DNA of 64,000 nt, taken from NCBI GenBank assembly GCA_032622095.1, contig CP136062.1:157352875-157416874 (forward strand), read 5' to 3'. Positions 25,801 to 34,249 of this stretch are shown here, piece after piece. Source of the stretch: Siphonodentalium dalli. Lineage: Eukaryota; Mollusca; Scaphopoda; Gadilida; Siphonodentaliidae. The notes below the pieces were generated by a model. It was not told the origin of the DNA and ran no database searches. It worked only from the letters and a program-made list of their open reading frames with translations. Positions within the stretch are counted from its first letter, which is position 1, and each line of letters begins with the position of its first letter. The translations under genes were made by a program, and so were the position numbers.

Positions 25801-28800
25801 ATATCAACCAACTATCAAAGGTATCGCCTTTAAGACTACACCCCAGTCTTGGTGGGGCTTATACAGCAGTAGCCAATGGCATACTCATGGTCCAGTTGTT
25901 TAAGAACGGCTTCCAAACGGATGGGAACATACACTCTTAGCATACAAGGAAGGCAAAGCCACACATGAGATCCTGTCGGAATCTAAATCATAACAAAATG
26001 AGGGGCGGTGCAGTCATGGTCCAATTTAATTTCCACTGTCATGACACATACCCACAAACTAGCACCGTGTGTATTGTTATCATCTGTTGGATCTGTTCGG
26101 TGAAACGATTGCTGGACGCCAACAAGCTTGTTCTTATGATCATGTTCAAGGAGTTTGGGTATATTATGCATTATGGTCTTCTACGGCTACGCCTAAGCAG
26201 AAATACATCCGTCAAATGTCGGGCTTTCAACATTCGAAGCCATATACAGAAGTTGTCCGGGTACGTCAGTGCATTAGATGAGTATGTGAATTGATAAACC
26301 ATATATTGAGAAGTGGCTGTTTGGGAAGATCACCAGATGTACACGTTGTTATCCCCATTAGGTCACCAAAGCTGACAATACGCAGATAGATACATGTAGG
26401 TCCCTCTGAAAGCTAGTATACGCATCGACCGAATACCTTTATAGTGTATCGCACAAGATGACGCATATACCCCATATGTAGCATCTGAATTATACCATAA
26501 GCTATACCACGAATGAAGCTCGATAAGAATTCCAAGTTTTCGAAACAAACACGTGAGCTGGACACCGGCATATGTATTGTTTGAAACATTCCGATTAGTG
26601 GCACACTCCTACAAAGAAGAGTAGTGAACTGTTATTGTGAGTGAGATAGATTAATCTGACGAAGAGATGGAAACGAGTCTAGATAATACTGAATGTGGCA
26701 ATTCAGAATAAGCTCAGGTAATGTTGTTTTGATTCTTGGAAGTCATAATATGACTATTCGGCGCACCTATATACGGTTACGGCCAGTATGAGCCCTTAGT
26801 GGAGAATGGATTTTGAAATGCCACATTGCGATTGTGGGTTTCATCCTTCCAAAAGGCTACGACTTACATTGGAACTAATAGATGGCTCATATTATGTACC
26901 GTTTCGTTTATACAAATCAAAATTATGACAACAAGTTGAAATTAGTATGTGATAATATCGGCTTCTTTTCAATTTCTGCCTGTCAGTTTGGCCGCCATAT
27001 TGACTGTGAGTATCATTTGCCAAACCCTAATGAATAATTCATACATATCAACATGTAATGGTGGGTAGAAATCGCGAAACAATAACGCCCATCCTAAGAA
27101 AGTAAAGGAATGTAGGCGTGTTTTCAAATTTCGGTCGCCATTTTGGCCGCCATCTTCGATTTGGAAAACCATTTCTTGCATGAGATGTAAGGTAATTACT
27201 TCACCTCAGTATTTCCAACTCAACTGTACGCATGGATGGAGTTGTCTCCACAATAATGCCCAATGATGTGAATATGAGGGAATTTCGGTGATTTTTCAAA
27301 ATCTGTCCGCCATTGTGGGCGCCATTTTGGATTTGGGGGACTTTTGTTTGAATATGGTACAAGGAAAGTTCTTCGCCTAAGTGTTCCCAACTTACAATAG
27401 TAAGCAGGTGTGGAGTTGTCATGACAATAATGCTCACTGATGTTAAAATCAGCGATTTTCGGCGATTTTTTATTTCTGGTGGGCATTTTGGCCGCCATCT
27501 TGGATTTGGGTAAATATTCCTCAACTCAGGTATAAGAGGAATCCTAGCTCGAGTATATCCTGCAAATATATATGCATGAGTGTTGTTATAATAGCAATAA
27601 CATTCATTGATTCGAAACATAACATCGCGTTATTAACGGAGATTCGGCTTTGACCTATGATACCGGCATTTGGGAAAACGTGATATCGGACAAAAATATC
27701 CCGCAATGAATGCATATTATGGATCCCGTGTGTTCGCCAATGACTCCTCTATATGATAAATGTATAACATGACGCAAAAATTCTAACATTTTCCCACAGA
27801 GACAAACGAAAGGTGGTAACATGTCATAAAAATAGCATATTTTCACATTTCGGCGGCCATCTTGGCCGCCATATTGGATTCTGGTGTCGGATTTTTGGCT
27901 AATTTGTAAGGGTTGTACATTAGCATAACGAATCGAGCGGAAAAAAAGACCACATGTGCCATCATCTTTACTATAATGGCGATCAAAGAGACCTGGTGCA
28001 TTAAAAGAAAATGGCCGCCATGATGGACGCCATCTTGTCTGGAGTCTCTGCGGCCACTTGTTTTTCTTGTTAACAAGTGAAAAAAATTAGAGGAGACCTT
28101 AAGGAAGAAAATTAGTCGGGTGAAATTGAGTCCTGGGGGGGGGTGCAGAGGTCGACCAATATCTCCTGGACTAAACAGCTTAGACCACACAAAGTAGAGA
28201 GCTAATGCAGCATGAAGAATTAGAAGTAGACAACGCAATTTACGGATAAGCGCGAGTAGCTATCGCCGAGAAGATGACCATTGGAATCTAATGCAGCACG
28301 CTATACGAGAAGAGAAACCTACAGAAGTCATTGAAGGATGACCCTCGCCTGATTGCCCCCGGTACGCCCCGTTTGATGAGCCATGTAAAATTCTTCGGGC
28401 GGACCACGACAAGAACAATTATAAAGATTCCCGGATTTTCATAGATAAATCATCATGCTTTGGAACTCCCTCGAGTCGACACTAGTACTCGTACTACCGA
28501 CACAGAGATGCCAAGAAGACAGATAGGAGCTATCGACGGAAACATGGATAGGAATACAAGGTAAACATTACAATCTTGTATTGATAACAACGCTATTCAG
28601 TTCCCAACGAGCTACCAGCGATATCAACAACTCTCGGACGCTCAGAGGTTTACTAGGATCACTAGGAAAGAAGCATGGATAGAAATATGAGGTAAACATT
28701 ATAACCTTGTATTTCTAACAACGCTACCCCGATGTGCCGCCGAAGAAGAGGAGCAGACGACAGACCGACGAACTCAACCGGATATCAACTACGCAGACGA

Positions 28801-31800
28801 CAGGAAGACACACTCACCTGATGAAGACGCGAGCAGACTACGAAGCCCATAGACGCCAAGCAGACACGCCCAACTTATGAAAACTCGAGAAGACCCCAAC
28901 CCGAACAGACGACAGGAAGACGAACACAACTAGGAGGGGCCAGGTGCCGACGAATGAATACCATTGACTTTATTGTAATTAAATAATCAAATCGTGTTGA
29001 TTGTCTAAGCTTTATATGTACCCCCTATTGGCACACTACATTCGTCCGTCAGACACAACATGCTATACTTATCTGTGTCAGTGGCGATAAGCTATTATCC
29101 AGCAACACAACACAGCGATTTCGTCAGATTAACACGAAACTTGCCATACCATGTCAGATTTATTCGGGCTTGAATTGGCCATGTTCGCCTACGTCGACCT
29201 ATATATACTCCTGGCGCGCTTGACCAACCCAGCAAATTAGGTTCTTGATATAACCCCTCATATATTTTAGATACAATTTGAAATTAAATGAATTGAATTA
29301 AATTCTAAAATTGTATACATCGTAGACTGGTCTTAACTGAATTTGGAAATTAATAACATGTATTGTGCGTGATTATGAATTGTTGCTGTATATATGTATA
29401 ATTATGCATTTTGTATAATTGTGTAATTTGTCTAAAATGTCTTACATATAAGTTAGACAATAAACAAGATGATGATGAACATTAAGATGGCTTCCCAGCA
29501 TAACAACTCACACTAGGTGTTATTATGTGGGATTTATGGACGTACTATAGTTGTTTTATAATGGACCACGATCGACTTCCACACCATGAGGAATATTATA
29601 ATCTTATATGAATTGACGCACGGAATTAGAAGTGTTCAATTTAAGCCTTCCCTTATTTGCATTATAGGCACCGAAGAACATCGCGGTCAACCAGAAGTTC
29701 TCGGCGGGAATATCGTTCACCAATCCTTTGCCAACCACGCTCACAAACTGCCAACTTGTCGTTGAGGGATCTGGTATTCAGAAGGCGATATCACTGCGAC
29801 AGCCGTAAGTATTCTAGTTGCATATCCAAAAAAATGTGTTTTCTTCCCTGTATGTATTTATGTATTTATTCAGAGGTATAGAATAATAAGTTAGAGCCAG
29901 AGAGACAAGTAAACACGACCATATGTCAATGTTCTGGGGTTCAATTTGTTTAGTTAACTTGAAATATATTTAACTTGATTGTTTTAAGTTCGTAAATTTT
30001 CAAAAAAATCTCATTTTCAAGCTATTTAATTTGAAGAAAAAGATAATGATCCTTTGTAACCAATGTATGCTATAGTACTATAACAACACATGTTTACCCT
30101 CGCAATGTGAGAACTGTGTTCTGATTATGTAAAAATGAGGATTAAAGACAATAAAACAAGTGTTTTGGATGTGGATCGATAGCTAATATCTGAAAAAACA
30201 CACTGCATTATCGAGCTTAGTTTACACCCTGAAATCATGGCTCTCTGCGAAAAAATAAATCAAACATTTTCTATTGCATATTTTAATTTTTTTGGTAGCA
30301 ATTTGGTAACTATTTTTATGGTGAACGCATTTGTCTCTATTTTTTAAAACAACTTTATTACACAATTAGAACGTATCTCTCATATAGTCTGGGTGGACCT
30401 GTGTAATATAGCACTATAGACTATTGTGATTTTCCCCTTTAAATTGATTGTTTGAAATTGAGATTTTTTCGAAAATCCACGAATGGGGCGCCTCCTTAAT
30501 CATAGTAATTTCCCCATGTATCCAGCTGCTGTATCCCCAAATACATGGTACAGTAACATTATCAGGCCTAAGTTAGTAACTGTCACTATTCACACCATAA
30601 TAGGGGCAATTAGTGGCAGCCGTTAACAATAAAACGACATGTTCAGAAATGTGTCCTCAAACATGGACACAACATAGTATTATATGTTCAACTTAGAAAC
30701 GTTCATATAAGAAAAGTTCAGTCGAGATTTTTCACAAATAATCGCAAATATGGAAGCATGATCTATTTTGTATATAAAGTGTTTGTCCTCCTTTACACAT
30801 TGGTATCTATTTTCGCACATAGTATCCACTTCCCGACACCCATGTTTTGTTTGGGGTCAGACCATAATGCAATATAAATATATTGGACGCTGTGAGCCAT
30901 TATTCAGCGGCTTATGCCTTTGATTTTGTTTCGTTTAATATAAAATTTGAATTTATTCTTTAGATAGATCTCTTTGCTCAATTTAACAATAACCATTTTA
31001 AAAACAAAACTAAATCAGTAAATCTAGAAGACTAACGTATTATGACATTCGCGGGGGCACACCAAGTCACCACTCCAAAATTGAATGAAATCGGTCCAAA
31101 ACAGATCCTAATCTTTTATAGAAATATAGATGTATAAATACATTTGATGCATGTTCTGGTTTGGTTGCGAGTAGATCATGCCATGAATCTCTACTTTAGA
31201 TACGCCCGTAGAGAACATATTCCAACAATACAAAACATTCAATCTTTTTTATGTTGTGACAGGGTAGTGTATAACATTGAAAAATAATGCATGTAATATA
31301 TTTATTAGTTATGATCTGTTCCTTAATAATATACTTCACTGTATGTCCCAACTCGAAATTGCAAGATTTAAGTGACTTTGTGAGCGAATTTGCTTTGAGT
31401 CGCTTACAATTATGGAATTTCCCCCGGGTAATTAATTCAATGTTTATTGCGATATCGGCGCACAAGATCGCACAAAACATGCCATCTCGAGCAAGAACCA
31501 CCCATACTATGAGTTAGATGACTGAGGGTCACATATTAACTAAGAGATTTATTCCATGCCTTGTTTCTCCAATGGTATAAAGTTCCCCGTCAGAACATCA
31601 AACAGTTCCCAGGGTTTGTACTGGTGGAATATGATACATACTGGGGCCTGTACTATAGATTACCAATAGCCGTGTTTGAACAGGTGGACAAATTTTAACT
31701 TGTTGTCGTATACGTACGATTTCGATACATGTACAATGTAATTGAAAACAAACTGAATTTGCCGGAGATACTAGACTGATAAAAATATTTCCAAGTTAAA

Positions 31801-33330
31801 AGGGTGAAAATATATATTTCAAGTATATTTTCCAAGGGGTAGGTGTAACATTTTGTTTAAGGAGAAACTTAGATTTAACAACCAAAATTACACTGACTGT
31901 ATGAAAACATCATACTAGTGGTATAAAGTATAATTTGCAGTTACATTAGCTGGAAAATTTAGCCATTATAATGATTACAAACTATTCTCCAGCCTTAATT
32001 TTCAAATTCAGTGCCATTTTCTACCATGGAATCGCAGTAACATTCACGTATAATGTCCCCGCTGCCCGAGTGCACCTCCTCCCTGAACCAGATATTATTT
32101 CCGAGTCCGGAAAACTATATTTGCACCCCATTCGGTTGAAAATCTTCAATGGTTACTCAAGATTTCCAACTGTTAGAAATCCCCAACCAAACAATTCCAA
32201 CCGATCGAAACTTCTCAACTAATTGCCATTTAACTCCATAAATCAATCATCACGAGCTTTGGAACGAAGATTATGGTGATGCGCCAACACCCATCGACAC
32301 GTCCCTGCTTGAAATTCCCAATTGTTGAGTAATTTGGTGAGAATCTCCAAATTGGTGAGAAATTCCCAATTGTTGAGTAATTTGGTGAGAATCGCCCCCT
32401 AATTTATATGGAAACACTTATTTATCAAAGCCAATTTGTCTCTGTTTATGAAACCCATCTCAAAATGTTTCAATCTACGCCCATGCGTAATTTGAACCCA
32501 TCATCCCACTATGACTACGATTTTATTGACCCCGTGAAACTTCGCACGTCGACAAAGGGTTAATGCATGAGTGCGCAATACACTAAGCGATAACCGACAT
32601 ATCGACATTCGCACACGTTTCACTGAGGTGGCAACCACTAATTCAGCCTCGTATACTTGTAATGTTAACACCGTGTTCTACCCGATTTGTGTTATTTCTG
32701 TACTATGGAACTCCCTAAGTTGGTAATGTATCAGCCCGTCAAGCGAGTTCTTGTTTTTCCCCAAGTTAGACAATTCGAGTACTATAGAATAACAAAAACG
32801 ATGCTGCGTTGGGAAACTCCATTCACCACAAAAACCGAGCAGCTTGCTGCTGAAATGAATCCCAATACAGAATGGCTCTCCCAGAATATTATATAAGTCA
32901 GTTCACAACGATGTATGGTGTGAAAAAGGGTAATTGCCTATTGTTAAATTCCAATTTCCAAATGCAAGGAATTTACAATATACAATTGCTCGAGTACTAT
33001 AGAACACAAGTCTAGCTTTACAAGACTAGGAAATTACCGACGAACGCTGTCCGCGTGTTCAAACACGGGGCTATTGGAAATCTATAGTACAGGACCCGGG
33101 TTAGATGAAGTAGATATTAAATGTATGATCTAGGTTGCGAGCGTCTTAGTATACTATCACCCATTGGTTTGTGTATTTGCCATTTCAGCAATGTCGCTGC
33201 ACACGAAAGTTTCGTGGCCAACTTTGACATGACGCCATCGAAGAGTGGAGACCGTAATATCATCATGAACTTCACTTCGAAAGAACTGGAGGGAATTACT
33301 GGCGTAGAGAGTCTCCATGTCACAAAATAG
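4636..33330 (+). CDS. TGM: Transglutaminase (TGM1/factor XIII-like), 3' ten coding exons, gene incomplete at 5' end
   Basis: Ca-dependent protein-glutamine gamma-glutamyltransferase, which cross-links Gln to Lys side chains. Exons: 4636-4810, 6739-6877, 10366-10469, 11394-11556, 14646-14767, 17626-17711, 20892-21090, 22265-22425, 29668-29804, 33189-33330. All junctions are GT-AG, and the phases (0/1/2/1/2/1/0/1/0/2) join without a break to 1428 nt. Visible: catalytic Cys in GQCWVF, His in WNFHVW, Asp in CDATPQE, the Trp before GSV (transition-state Trp), the YCCGP vicinal cysteines, and Ca-site residues in AEVNSD and STEER. Two C-terminal beta-barrels follow. Exon sizes 139 and 104 nt match those I remember for vertebrate TGM genes. 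Sequence flavour ([13 protein letters not shown]) is nearer TGM1/F13A than TGM2. The N-terminal beta-sandwich and the first part of the core are not in the window; the next upstream exon must be more than 4.6 kb away. Nothing suggests a pseudogene. Cellular location cannot be judged without the N-terminus. Confidence 0.96.
5439..5879. mobile_element. ~440-bp MITE with long inverted arms
   Basis: Left arm GGGTATAAACTATTAGGTAT through CCTGTCCGGAAATGCTT and TTTTATTTCGAATATTTT is matched by the inverted right arm ending TTTATACCC. Arms run about 100 bp each. Target duplication not clear. Confidence 0.75.
6570..6712 (+). repeat. LINE-like 3' end with GAT-repeat tail
   Basis: Matches 29,330-29,480. 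Shared core is TAATTTGTCTA(G/A)AATGTCTTA, then GTTAGACAATAAA, ending in GATGATGA. A polyadenylation-like AATAAA just before a trinucleotide tail suggests the 3' end of a non-LTR element. Confidence 0.5.
6739..6877 (+). CDS. TGM: Transglutaminase exon (LRTLGIPAR...)
   Basis: Acceptor CTTCACAG ends at 6738; donor GTGAGC starts at 6878. Length 139 nt. Encodes the core segment [20 protein letters not shown], the family's VLRCLGIP-R-VTNFNSAHD block, and ends inside the Trp codon that precedes NFH. Confidence 0.97.
7909..8008 (+). repeat. 17-bp tandem repeat, ~6 copies
   Basis: Unit CTAAACTCTAGAAATAA repeated without gaps. A single relic (AACTAAACTCTAGAAG) recurs at 10,327-10,342. Confidence 0.95.
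8085..8325 (+). repeat. ~60-bp minisatellite
   Basis: Four to five imperfect copies built around GAGGCGGAGGCTATCATA and CCGCTCTACTGTATG. Confidence 0.9.
8361..8392 (+). repeat. (GT/GC)n microsatellite
   Basis: Alternating purine-pyrimidine run of GTGC and GTGT units; could take Z-form. Confidence 0.9.
9421..10052 (+). repeat. Recent 316-bp tandem duplication
   Basis: 9421-9736 and 9737-10,052 are the same apart from about one base (GCCGAGCC versus GCCGAACC). The duplicated frame of 62 codons carries no recognisable domain. Confidence 0.95.
10366..10469 (+). CDS. TGM: Transglutaminase exon with catalytic His and Asp
   Basis: Acceptor TTTCAG ends at 10365; donor GTTAGT starts at 10470. Length 104 nt. 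Encodes NFHVWNEAY (catalytic His codon 10373-10375), [12 protein letters not shown], and CDATPQE (catalytic Asp codon 10442-10444). With the Cys exon this gives a complete triad. Confidence 0.97.
10631..11415 (+). repeat. Tandem degenerate copies of the next exon's 5' edge
   Basis: The acceptor and first ~25 nt of the exon at 11,394 (TGCAGGTGTTTACTGTTGTG) recur as decayed copies beginning near 10,636, 10,718, 11,210 and 11,298, before the true copy. Inter-copy spacers are alike (ACACGCC...TATAAT...CACGTGTGT), so this is a ~75-95 bp tandem repeat, split once by a MITE. Confidence 0.85.
10786..11191. mobile_element. 406-bp PIF/Harbinger-like MITE
   Basis: TIRs GGGTACGTTCATA...GGCA...TTGCAC extend ~65 bp with mismatches. 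The element is flanked by TTA at 10,783-10,785 and TTA at 11,192-11,194. GG-starting TIRs and a 3-bp TTA duplication fit PIF/Harbinger. It is inserted in a tandem-repeat unit of the intron. Confidence 0.85.
11394..11556 (+). CDS. TGM: Transglutaminase exon with vicinal Cys pair and Ca-site residues
   Basis: Acceptor CTTGCAG ends at 11393; donor GTGAGT starts at 11557. Length 163 nt. Encodes [16 protein letters not shown] (adjacent cysteines, codons 11402-11407) and [12 protein letters not shown], where the Asn and Asp match Ca-binding positions in the family. Degenerate copies of this exon's 5' edge lie tandemly upstream (see findings). Confidence 0.97.
12440..12780 (+). repeat. Dispersed repeat, reverse-oriented relative of 3960-4610
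   Basis: Matches the reverse complement of 3960-4610 in the AGTCAGAAATGGTAACG, TATAAAATATATTGGTT and ACCTTTTACCGGACTCGG blocks. Confidence 0.65.
13240..13293. repeat. Two short palindromes in a ~38-bp duplication
   Basis: GTGCTAAATTTAGCAC at 13,240-13,255 is a perfect 16-bp palindrome; GTACTAAATTTAGCAC at 13,278-13,293 is its near copy. Each is preceded by TAGTAGTG. Confidence 0.85.
13617..13653 (+). repeat. G-rich (GGCGGGC)n tract
   Basis: Repeated GGGCGGGC units with many GGG runs form a strong G-quadruplex candidate in an AT-rich intron, directly before the 160-bp satellite. Confidence 0.9.
13735..14490 (+). repeat. ~160-bp tandem satellite, ~5 copies
   Basis: Unit with ACCGTTAGCGCGATAACTC, ATATTAACCGATTTCAACAA, GGACGAGTTCGAAAACC and GAGTTATGGGTCTTAGTTTG. 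The look resembles 3'-UTR repeats of RTE-type LINEs in marine invertebrates; no coding part is attached. Confidence 0.92.
14646..14767 (+). CDS. TGM: Transglutaminase exon (end of catalytic core)
   Basis: Acceptor TTCTCCAG ends at 14645; perfect donor GTAAGT starts at 14768. Encodes [13 protein letters not shown] followed by [13 protein letters not shown], equivalent to the TGM stretch ending in EDIT-Y-YPEG. Confidence 0.96.
14895..16025. mobile_element. 1.13-kb Tc1/mariner-like non-autonomous element
   Basis: The left end CTCGTATCTAAATTCGCGCA and the inverted right end GCGCGAATTTAAATACGAG are flanked by TA at 14,893-14,894 and TA at 16,026-16,027. GCGCGAATT hairpins lie next to both ends. 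Interior frames are short and unrecognised. Confidence 0.8.
16565..16818. repeat. 254-bp palindrome made of two nested hairpins
   Basis: The outer arms begin CAAGCCTTGAAATATGGTGT and end in its complement. Inside are two ~93-bp hairpins (16,594-16,686 and 16,697-16,789) with stems GCAGAATGAGGT...CAGAGGGTGAATT. Confidence 0.93.
17626..17711 (+). CDS. TGM: Transglutaminase exon, core to beta-barrel linker
   Basis: Acceptor ATGACAG ends at 17625; donor GTGAGT starts at 17712. Length 86 nt. Encodes [12 protein letters not shown], matching the SSEEREAF-RAN Ca-binding helix, then a short Gly/Ser linker ending in PDSD. Confidence 0.95.
19041..19133. repeat. GCAGAATGAGG hairpin family copy
   Basis: Same ~93-nt snap-back as at 16,594: stem GCAGAATGAGGTCCCC...GGTGA, loop with CCCGC--GCGG. 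Confidence 0.9.
19337..19426. repeat. GCAGAATGAGG hairpin family copy
   Basis: Stem AATGAGGTCACC...GGTGAATTTAGTGATGC, closing in CCTCATTCTGC and followed by AAATGACGGGCAC like the 16.7-kb copy. Confidence 0.9.
19480..19530 (-). repeat. tRNA-like SINE head, reversed
   Basis: The minus strand reads GTGGCTCAATCGGTAAGGTG, a good RNA polymerase III box A. The expected box B is weak. Confidence 0.4.
19653..19735 (+). repeat. tRNA-derived SINE fragment
   Basis: Box A-like TTGGCTCAGTTTGTAAG, then box B-like GGTGCGAATA about 50 nt later, in a tRNA-like arrangement. Too decayed to be a tRNA gene. Confidence 0.45.
20225..20658. mobile_element. hAT-like MITE with AGGAGGGCTAT hairpins
   Basis: The ends CAGGCCTGGAATCTGAGGAG and the complement of CCAGGGCTGGCGGTC pair imperfectly. 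Inside are several AGGGCTAT/ATAGCCCT hairpins, including the perfect 20-mer palindrome AGGAGGGCTATAGCCCTCCT at 20,580-20,599. CAG-starting ends suggest hAT; no clean 8-bp target duplication seen. Confidence 0.6.
20854..20910 (+). repeat. Duplicated splice acceptor and exon start
   Basis: TACAGGATGTTAAGTTCGAG (from 20,856) is followed 31 nt later by TACAGGATGTTAAGTTCGAG (from 20,887). Only the second keeps the reading frame. Confidence 0.95.
20892..21090 (+). CDS. TGM: Transglutaminase exon, first C-terminal beta-barrel
   Basis: The in-phase acceptor is ATTACAG ending at 20891; a second, near-identical acceptor plus exon start lies 31 nt upstream (AG at 20859-20860). Donor GTTCGT at 21091. 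Encodes [20 protein letters not shown] and a beta-strand-rich stretch ending at LKGNE. Only the downstream acceptor keeps the frame. Confidence 0.95.
21614..21632 (+). repeat. Poly-G tract
   Basis: About 18 G residues in a row in the intron between the two barrel-1 exons; the rest of that intron (21,091-22,264) has nothing recognised. Confidence 0.9.
22265..22425 (+). CDS. TGM: Transglutaminase exon, end of barrel 1
   Basis: Acceptor TTCTTGCAG ends at 22264; donor GTTTGG starts at 22426. Encodes [20 protein letters not shown] through [13 protein letters not shown], matching the family's S-VPL-I-Y-KY and L-L--P-I-IK pattern. Confidence 0.95.
22476..22540. repeat. GCAGAATGAGG hairpin family, half copy
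   Basis: Retains the loop (CCGCACAGCGGG) and the 3' arm AAATTCAACCTCTGG...TTCATTCTGC; the 5' arm is missing. Confidence 0.75.
22626..22716. repeat. GCAGAATGAGG hairpin family copy
   Basis: AAGCAGAGGGTGACGTTAGTG, loop CCCGCTGTGCGGG, then AATTCACCCTCTGGAAACC and TCATTCTGC. Confidence 0.85.
22834..22945 (+). repeat. 24-bp minisatellite
   Basis: Four copies of a GGTGTGGTCTCxGTAGTGGA unit. On the minus strand it would read as TTETTPTS repeats, but no gene context supports this. Confidence 0.88.
23760..24320 (+). repeat. ~173-bp tandem repeat with ATGGCGGCC cores (left arm)
   Basis: CCAAATCCAAGATGGCGGCC-type cores at 23,778, 23,950, 24,123 and about 24,288, with shared ACAACTCCA...CTTACTATTGTAAGT inner parts. 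Earlier single cores are at 23,254 and 23,404. The array is mirrored in the right arm (26,960-27,520). Confidence 0.85.
26960..27520 (-). repeat. ~173-bp tandem repeat with ATGGCGGCC cores (right arm)
   Basis: Inverted partner of 23,760-24,320 with the same unit order. It contains GGCCGCCATCTTGGATTTGG at 27,489 and similar cores at about 26,990, 27,150 and 27,320. Confidence 0.85.
28190..29035 (+). mobile_element. Decayed solo-type LTR related to the 43-kb LTR
   Basis: Shares the 3' end TATATGTACCC...TATTGGCACA, the ATAATCAAA(T/C)CGT polyadenylation zone, CAGACGACAGGAAGA repeats and an ACGCCCC...TGATGAGCCATG block with the LTR at 43,098-43,917. It has a ~130-bp internal duplication (AGGTAAACATTA at 28,560 and 28,690). 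No internal region is attached; it abuts the palindrome's right end. Confidence 0.75.
29330..29480 (+). repeat. LINE-like 3' end with GAT tail, second copy
   Basis: Same family as 6570-6712, ending GTTAGACAATAAACAAGATG followed by GATGA. Confidence 0.5.
29668..29804 (+). CDS. TGM: Transglutaminase exon, second C-terminal beta-barrel
   Basis: Acceptor ATTATAG ends at 29667; perfect donor GTAAGT starts at 29805. Encodes [20 protein letters not shown], then [12 protein letters not shown], the typical 'NPL---L--C-F-VEG-GL' block of barrel 2. It is reached across a 7.2-kb intron that contains the giant palindrome and a decayed LTR. Confidence 0.95.
29805..33188 (+). other. Intron, mostly unique AT-rich DNA
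   Basis: No mobile element recognised over 29.9-32.2 kb. At 32,309-32,396 a 52-bp direct repeat contains AATTCCCAATTGTTGAGTAA twice. Confidence 0.8.
33189..33330 (+). CDS. TGM: Transglutaminase last coding exon
   Basis: Acceptor CCATTTCAG ends at 33188. Encodes [20 protein letters not shown] through [17 protein letters not shown] and stops at TAG 33328-33330. This fits the family ending (F-S-KL-(D/E)V-G). Confidence 0.95.
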
Positions 33331-33640
33331 TGGATGAATGTCCCACACAATCGCTTATCCTGCCGCTTGTAGAATGACAAGACCGACGAAAATTATATGT
33401 CTTGTTTGGGTTACAAGCCAAAAACATAGTGTTCGTAGTTAGGCTTGAAATTTTATATTTTTAATTATTTGTGTTTGCTTTGACATAAAACTACTTTTGA
33501 TTATTTTTGTATACATTTTAATATAACACAATACGTTTACTAAGAAGTCGACTATTCTGAGACGATGAAATGTGTTGTTTGTGTTTTATGAAACTTTTTG
33601 AGGAAAAAATAAACATATTTTATTGAAACCATGAAAAATA
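33331..33640 (+). other. 3' UTR of transglutaminase
   Basis: AT-rich sequence directly after the TAG. A canonical AATAAA lies at 33608-33613, about 280 nt after the stop, so cleavage is expected near 33,625-33,640. Confidence 0.7.
33608..33613 (+). terminator. Polyadenylation signal AATAAA
   Basis: First canonical hexamer downstream of the transglutaminase stop codon. Confidence 0.7.
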
Positions 33641-33766
33641 CTTTAGGGGTATAAAATGGGGTTGATGGGATACCCAAACCACAGATAATTTTTTCTTTGG
33701 CCCAAAGTATAATGACGATCGAATGGATTTGTCATTTCACCGAAGGGAGCCTGTTTCAGCTAGAAT

Positions 33767-34230
33767 ACAATACATTGGTATCGATACAATTTAATGTTAT
33801 AACATGCAGCCCTATAAGGGACAGTATATTAACCAAGAGGGTTGTCTACCAGCCGCCTACAATACATTGGTATCGATACAATTTAATGTTTTAACATGCA
33901 GTCCTATAAGGGACAGTATATTAACCAAGAGGGTTGTCTACCTGCCGCCTACAATACATTGGTATCGATGCAATTTAATGTTATAACATGCAGTCCTATA
34001 AGGGACAGTATATTAACCAAGAGGGTTGTCTACCAGCCGCCTACAATACATTGGTATCGATACAATTTAATGTTATAACATGCAGTCCTATAAGGGACAG
34101 CATATTAACCAAGAGGGTTGTCTACCAGCCGCCCACACTACATTGGTATCGATACAATTTAATGTTATAACATGCAGTCATATAAGGGACAGCATATTAA
34201 CCAAGAGGGTTGTCTACCAGCCGCCCATGT
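33767..34230 (+). repeat. 92-bp minisatellite, 5 copies
   Basis: Unit with CATTGGTATCGATACAATTT and ACCAAGAGGGTTGTCTACC; copies start at about 33,767, 33,859, 33,951, 34,043 and 34,135. It begins ~130 bp after the transglutaminase poly(A) region. Confidence 0.95.
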
Positions 34231-34249
34231 CTTCACTGCTGATAAAATG

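Larger units (their letters stand above)
23099..28173. mobile_element. 5.07-kb near-complete palindrome (foldback-type element)
   Basis: The left end TAGTCCAGGAGATATTGGTC at 23,099 is mirrored exactly at 28,173. The outer ~1.25 kb of each arm (23.1-24.35 and 26.95-28.17 kb) is highly alike. The match carries on inward at lower identity all the way to ~25.4/25.9 kb (for example GCGTCATCTTG at 24,776 against 26,464, and GGTGCTAGTTTGTGG at 25,151 against 26,066). The centre lies near 25,636. AAC flanks both ends and may be a 3-bp target duplication. Interior frames on both strands are broken and not recognised. Confidence 0.88.
22426..29667 (+). other. Intron (largest, 7.2 kb)
   Basis: Filled by two hairpin-family copies, the 24-bp minisatellite, the 5.07-kb palindrome, the LTR relic and a LINE-like tail. 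Confidence 0.85.

Noticed and set aside
27201-28238. Minus-strand frames of 131-139 codons (MAAKMP..., RCLLLIL...)
   Set aside because: Mirror of frames in the left palindrome arm; repeat DNA with ATGGCGGCC cores supplying false starts.
31971-32222. Possible transglutaminase exon before the last one
   Set aside because: Translation does not resemble barrel 2, and the exons at 29,668 and 33,189 join in phase with the expected family sequence.
33767-34230. CRISPR-like array
   Set aside because: 92-bp units with no distinct spacers in animal DNA; a simple minisatellite.
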